Shown: one piece after another, positions 33,256-37,157 of the stretch
How positions within the stretch are numbered: the stretch's first letter is position 1
Layout of the letters: every line of letters begins with the position of its first letter
NCBI GenBank assembly: GCA_030692925.1
Contig: JAUYBY010000015.1
Span: 1-37,157, forward strand
Reading direction: 5' to 3'
DNA length: 37,157 bases
Source: Candidatus Zixiibacteriota bacterium
GTDB taxonomy: Bacteria > Zixibacteria > MSB-5A5 > RBG-16-43-9
Position numbers and translations under genes: made by a program
The notes under the pieces: model-generated
The model's input: only the letters and a program-made list of their open reading frames with translations
Database searches by the model: none
What the model was told of the DNA's origin: nothing

Positions 33256-34917
33256 TTATTTCTTCGGCAAGCAGGTTTTGGCAGATTCGATCCGCTCTTG
33301 TTCGGAAAGTTGTTGTTCTGATAATGGTGACCATTCGCCAATATGCTCAACAAAAACTTTACATTTGCCTGAAGAGGTCCAGGTCTCATTTGAATTGTAA
33401 TTCCACTCCAGATATTCTGACCCTCCACCCCCAACTGTAGTGATCAGATACCGATTAGCCAAATTCCCGAAATAAGCAGCCTGGGCTTCAGGTGAGGGCT
33501 GGTCTCCTCCTGATGGATCAACCGGTATCCAGCCATAATTTGGAAGATAGACTTCACACCAGCGGTGAAAAACGTCATCGGTTGAGGCATCATCCCCCCG
33601 TAGGGCCACTGAGCCCTGGTATCTGGCAGGAATACCAACTGCCCGGCACAGGGCGATGAAGACAAAACTGTATTCAGAACAGGAGCCGGTTCCTCTTTTC
33701 AAGACGGTGGGAGCAATATTCCAGCCGCCGGACAGCTCATAGCGCATCTTATCCTGAACATAATCATAAATCTTCCGGGCCATCCAGTAAGGATTTTTCT
33801 CATCACCAATTGCCTCAGCCGCAGACTTTTGAATGAAAGGATCAGAGATCGAGTATTTGGTATCATCCACTAAATATTTTTCCTTTATCTCTTTGGGTAT
33901 ATCTTTTAGACTCCCCACCTTTTCAGGAAAAATAAAGTACTTGGTCGAATAAAGTTTAGCTTTGATTTTCATCCCGACCGTGATAAACTCAGTGGCTTTT
34001 ACACCTTGGTAATGATAATGAGCCACCTTCTGCCCCCACTTGTCAGTAAGTATGTCTGTGGGCTCAGGCATAAACTCAATTTTACCTATTATCTTCTGAT
34101 TATCCAAGTCCTGGGGAATGGCTAAATATATATCCAGTTCCTCTAAGGTTCCGGGACCATAATTTCTCACCTGATTAGTATACTCCAGAGCTTCTAACTT
34201 TTCATTTGTGCAGAATAGCTTATTTTTGTCTCCGATTTTGATCTTGTAAATTTTGTCTGTCTGATAATCCACATTCCAGAGGTTTTTACCATCCCAGGCA
34301 AGGCCCCGGGCATAAGGACCTGGCGAATCGAAGAATAAGATAACCTCCCCCTTTTCCGGCGTAACCATATAAATCCTGTTAGACGTCCTATCAGAAACCC
34401 AGAGGTATTTGCCATCAAAAGCTAACCCCTGAACGTCTGATGAGGGAGCAGGGATAGTGGTAATGGTTGTTCCGTCTTCAGTGCTTATTTTATTTATCTC
34501 CCTGGCCAAATTATCCGCTACCCATAAAAACTTTCCATCCCAGGCTAAAGCTTTGGGACTGGTCGAGGGTGAAGGTATAGTTTTTAAGGCAATACCGGTC
34601 TGAGGGTCGATTTTAAAGATTAGGTTCTCCTCATTGTCCAGACACCAGAGATATTTCCCGTCCCAGGCTAACCCTACCGGCTGGTATCCTGGAGTTGAAA
34701 TGCTTTTGTGAATAGTACCATCTTCAGGCTTGATGGCATATAAAGAGTCAGTCTTCCGGTCAGCCACCCATAGATGCTTTCCGCAGAAGACCAGACCAGT
34801 GGGACAGGGTGCCGGGGTGGCGAAGAAAGTATCCACCTCTCCAGTATAGGCAAAGACGCCAGTTACAGGGATTGCAAACAAAGATAAGACCAGTAAAACT
34901 ATGATTTTCCAATACAT
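33256..34917 (-). CDS. Secreted beta-propeller plus transglutaminase-like protein
   Basis: A signal peptide (about residues 1-23) is followed by five repeats of about 42 residues of the form GLAWDGKYLWVADRxTxxIYKIxPxxG (about 30-235), resembling NHL/YncE-type propeller blades. A linker domain (about 240-370) leads to a transglutaminase-like domain with Cys413 (GTGSCSEYSF), His451 (DVFHRWCEVYL) and Asp467 (WIPVDPS), the papain-like triad. The function may be peptide hydrolysis or cross-linking at the cell surface, with the propeller binding a partner; this is inference. The gene is on its own between a repeat-filled gap and gdhA. Confidence 0.85.
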   Translation of the reverse strand: MYWKIIVLLVLSLFAIPVTGVFAYTGEVDTFFATPAPCPTGLVFCGKHLWVADRKTDSLYAIKPEDGTIHKSISTPGYQPVGLAWDGKYLWCLDNEENLIFKIDPQTGIALKTIPSPSTSPKALAWDGKFLWVADNLAREINKISTEDGTTITTIPAPSSDVQGLAFDGKYLWVSDRTSNRIYMVTPEKGEVILFFDSPGPYARGLAWDGKNLWNVDYQTDKIYKIKIGDKNKLFCTNEKLEALEYTNQVRNYGPGTLEELDIYLAIPQDLDNQKIIGKIEFMPEPTDILTDKWGQKVAHYHYQGVKATEFITVGMKIKAKLYSTKYFIFPEKVGSLKDIPKEIKEKYLVDDTKYSISDPFIQKSAAEAIGDEKNPYWMARKIYDYVQDKMRYELSGGWNIAPTVLKRGTGSCSEYSFVFIALCRAVGIPARYQGSVALRGDDASTDDVFHRWCEVYLPNYGWIPVDPSGGDQPSPEAQAAYFGNLANRYLITTVGGGGSEYLEWNYNSNETWTSSGKCKVFVEHIGEWSPLSEQQLSEQERIESAKTCLPKK

Positions 34918-34985
34918 GTAAACCTCCTGGTTGAATTTTAAATCTCAAAATATCTTTTGAATTCTTCAGAGTCAAGAGAAATAAA

Positions 34986-35017
34986 AAAGGGCACCTGGCT
35001 TTTGACCGGTGCCCTTT
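34986..35017 (-). terminator. Intrinsic terminator of gdhA
   Basis: On the minus strand AAAGGGCACC and GGTGCCCTTT form a perfect ten-bp stem with a 12-base loop, followed by a T-run. It lies 25 bases after the gdhA stop and shields the gene downstream at 33256-34917. Confidence 0.88.
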
Positions 35018-35041
35018 CTGCATTTAAGTCTATGTAGTAGA

Positions 35042-36439
<1,398 letters not shown>

Positions 36440-36526
36440 TTAAAAATATTTCGGCCTTGGTTCCTCCTTTCCTTAAATTCTCTGTTTTAAGAAGTTATGC
36501 TTTCTCTAAGCTTATGCTGATAAAGT

Positions 36527-36544
36527 TTGTGAAATCTTTAACAA
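36527..36544. promoter_or_regulatory. Rex/CRP-like palindrome upstream of gdhA
   Basis: TTGTGAA-ATCT-TTAACAA matches TTGTGAA-N4-TTCACAA at 13 of 14 arm positions, 136 bases upstream of the gdhA ATG. It suggests that gdhA shares a regulator with the hydrogenase locus at the other end of the window. Confidence 0.5.
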
Positions 36545-36869
36545 GCAGAATTAAATAAAAAAAATTTTATGCTGCTGTAATCTGATTGGAATTTTCTTTC
36601 ACAACACTTTACTTATTATCATCCTCTATAGACTACAAACATACTGCAAATCTTCTCTATTATATATGCTTTACGATTTTTGTCAAGAAGAAATTGGGGT
36701 ATAATTTACCATTTTTTTATGTATCCCTGAAAAACTGGGAATAAATCCCCCACCCAAAACTTTTCCGCTAATACATAGTTAAGTTTTTGGGATTCATACC
36801 ATTAAATCAGTACATAGATTTCATTATCTATACAAGTTTTTAAATCGTATATACTTTGAACAATTATAA

Positions 36870-36887
36870 AAGTGAATTAATTCACAA
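36870..36887. promoter_or_regulatory. Second palindrome of the same type
   Basis: AAGTGAA-TTAA-TTCACAA has the perfect palindromic core GTGAATTAATTCAC and matches the Rex form at 12 of 14 arm positions. It is 479 bases upstream of gdhA and about 225 bases before the transposase-like gene, so its target is unclear. Confidence 0.4.
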
Positions 36888-37037
36888 AGTAGTTACAATA
36901 ATCAAGGATACTAAAACCAGGATGCTGGAACATCGCAGGCTCAAACGACTTTTGGAGGCTGCGGGTTGGTTTCTTTACATCTGAGTTATAGTTGAGGTTA
37001 CAGCTTCGAGGAAATTATCCTGTAATCGCAATATAAT

Positions 37038-37074
37038 AATGTCCTGTTTTAGCAAAGTAGAAATGTCCTATTTT
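37038..37074 (+). mobile_element. Candidate left end of an insertion sequence
   Basis: Two direct repeats, AATGTCCTGTTTT (37038-37050) and AATGTCCTATTTT (37062-37074), lie 24 bases apart, just ahead of a transposase-like start. Tandem terminal motifs of this kind are typical of transposase-binding ends. The right end is outside the window. Confidence 0.45.
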
Positions 37075-37111
37075 GAGATTGCCACAATATCTTACTTTAA
37101 AGGAGGATATT

Positions 37112-37157
37112 ATGGCAGGAAAGGACATGATCAGGATGAGTCAAGAGGAGATAAGAA
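37112..37157 (+). CDS. Start of a probable transposase (cut by window edge)
   Basis: ATG at 37112 follows AGGAGG at 37101-37106. The 15 codons visible, MAGKDMIRMSQEEIR, resemble the start of ISNCY-type transposases, which begin with a short basic leader followed by an MSQ/LSQ-E-E/K-I/L motif before a helix-turn-helix. Too little is visible for a firm call. Confidence 0.5.
   Translation, partial: MAGKDMIRMSQEEIR

Noticed and set aside
36598..36604. Another TTCACAA site upstream of gdhA
   Set aside because: Only one arm matches; the left arm (TGGAATT) does not fit the palindrome.
36922..36984. 20-codon frame MLEHRRLKRLLEAAGWFLYI
   Set aside because: Too short, no proper ribosome site and no context to support a gene.

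Overview
This window comes from a bacterium of moderate GC content. Its intergenic gaps are full of short hairpin repeats. It carries a complete Gram-negative-style division and cell-wall (dcw) cluster with a meso-diaminopimelate-type MurE, a C25 (gingipain-like) protease ending in a FlgD/Por-type sorting domain, and a periplasmic PpiD-like chaperone. The C25 protease with its NPFNPST-type tail, together with the hairpin-rich gaps, suggests an uncultured FCB-superphylum lineage such as a Zixibacteria-, KSB1- or WOR-3-like phylum. That placement is inference from gene style, not a phylogeny.

Layout. (1) 1-3860: a hydrogenase locus. The start of hypF (minus strand, cut by the window edge) diverges from the small and large subunits of a Tat-exported group 1 [NiFe] hydrogenase, followed by its maturation protease. 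The divergent promoter region holds a consensus sigma70 promoter with a perfect Rex/CRP-type palindrome over the expected start site. (2) 3900-6900: a patchy accessory stretch with an undecaprenyl-diphosphatase gene, a GIY-YIG-like protein and a frameshifted SIR2-like gene, ending at tRNA-Ser(GCU). (3) 7098-7703: an AhpC-type peroxiredoxin whose peroxidatic cysteine codon is UGA, with a hairpin just downstream that fits a bacterial SECIS. I read this as a selenoprotein. (4) 8245-25251: the dcw cluster, all on the minus strand, in transcription order mraZ-rsmH-ftsL-ftsI-murE-murF-mraY-murD-ftsW-murG-murC-ftsQ-ftsA-ftsZ. It starts from a consensus promoter with four tandem MraZ-box repeats; murB and ddl are absent. 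(5) 25622-34917: envelope and secreted proteins (C25 protease, rhomboid protease, M23 peptidase, PpiD-like foldase, and a secreted beta-propeller plus transglutaminase protein). (6) 35042-36391: glutamate dehydrogenase with its own terminator and Rex-like sites upstream. (7) The last ~120 bases look like the left end of an insertion sequence.

How the parts fit. The hydrogenase, hypF and gdhA each have a TTGTGAA-N4-TTCACAA-like palindrome upstream, which suggests shared control by a redox (Rex) or CRP-family regulator encoded elsewhere. The selenoperoxiredoxin implies selA/selB/selC/selD elsewhere in the genome; none is in this window. The most distinctive signals are the cysteine-free selenoperoxiredoxin, the shared palindromic operators, and the family of variable-stem hairpins that fills nearly every gap.
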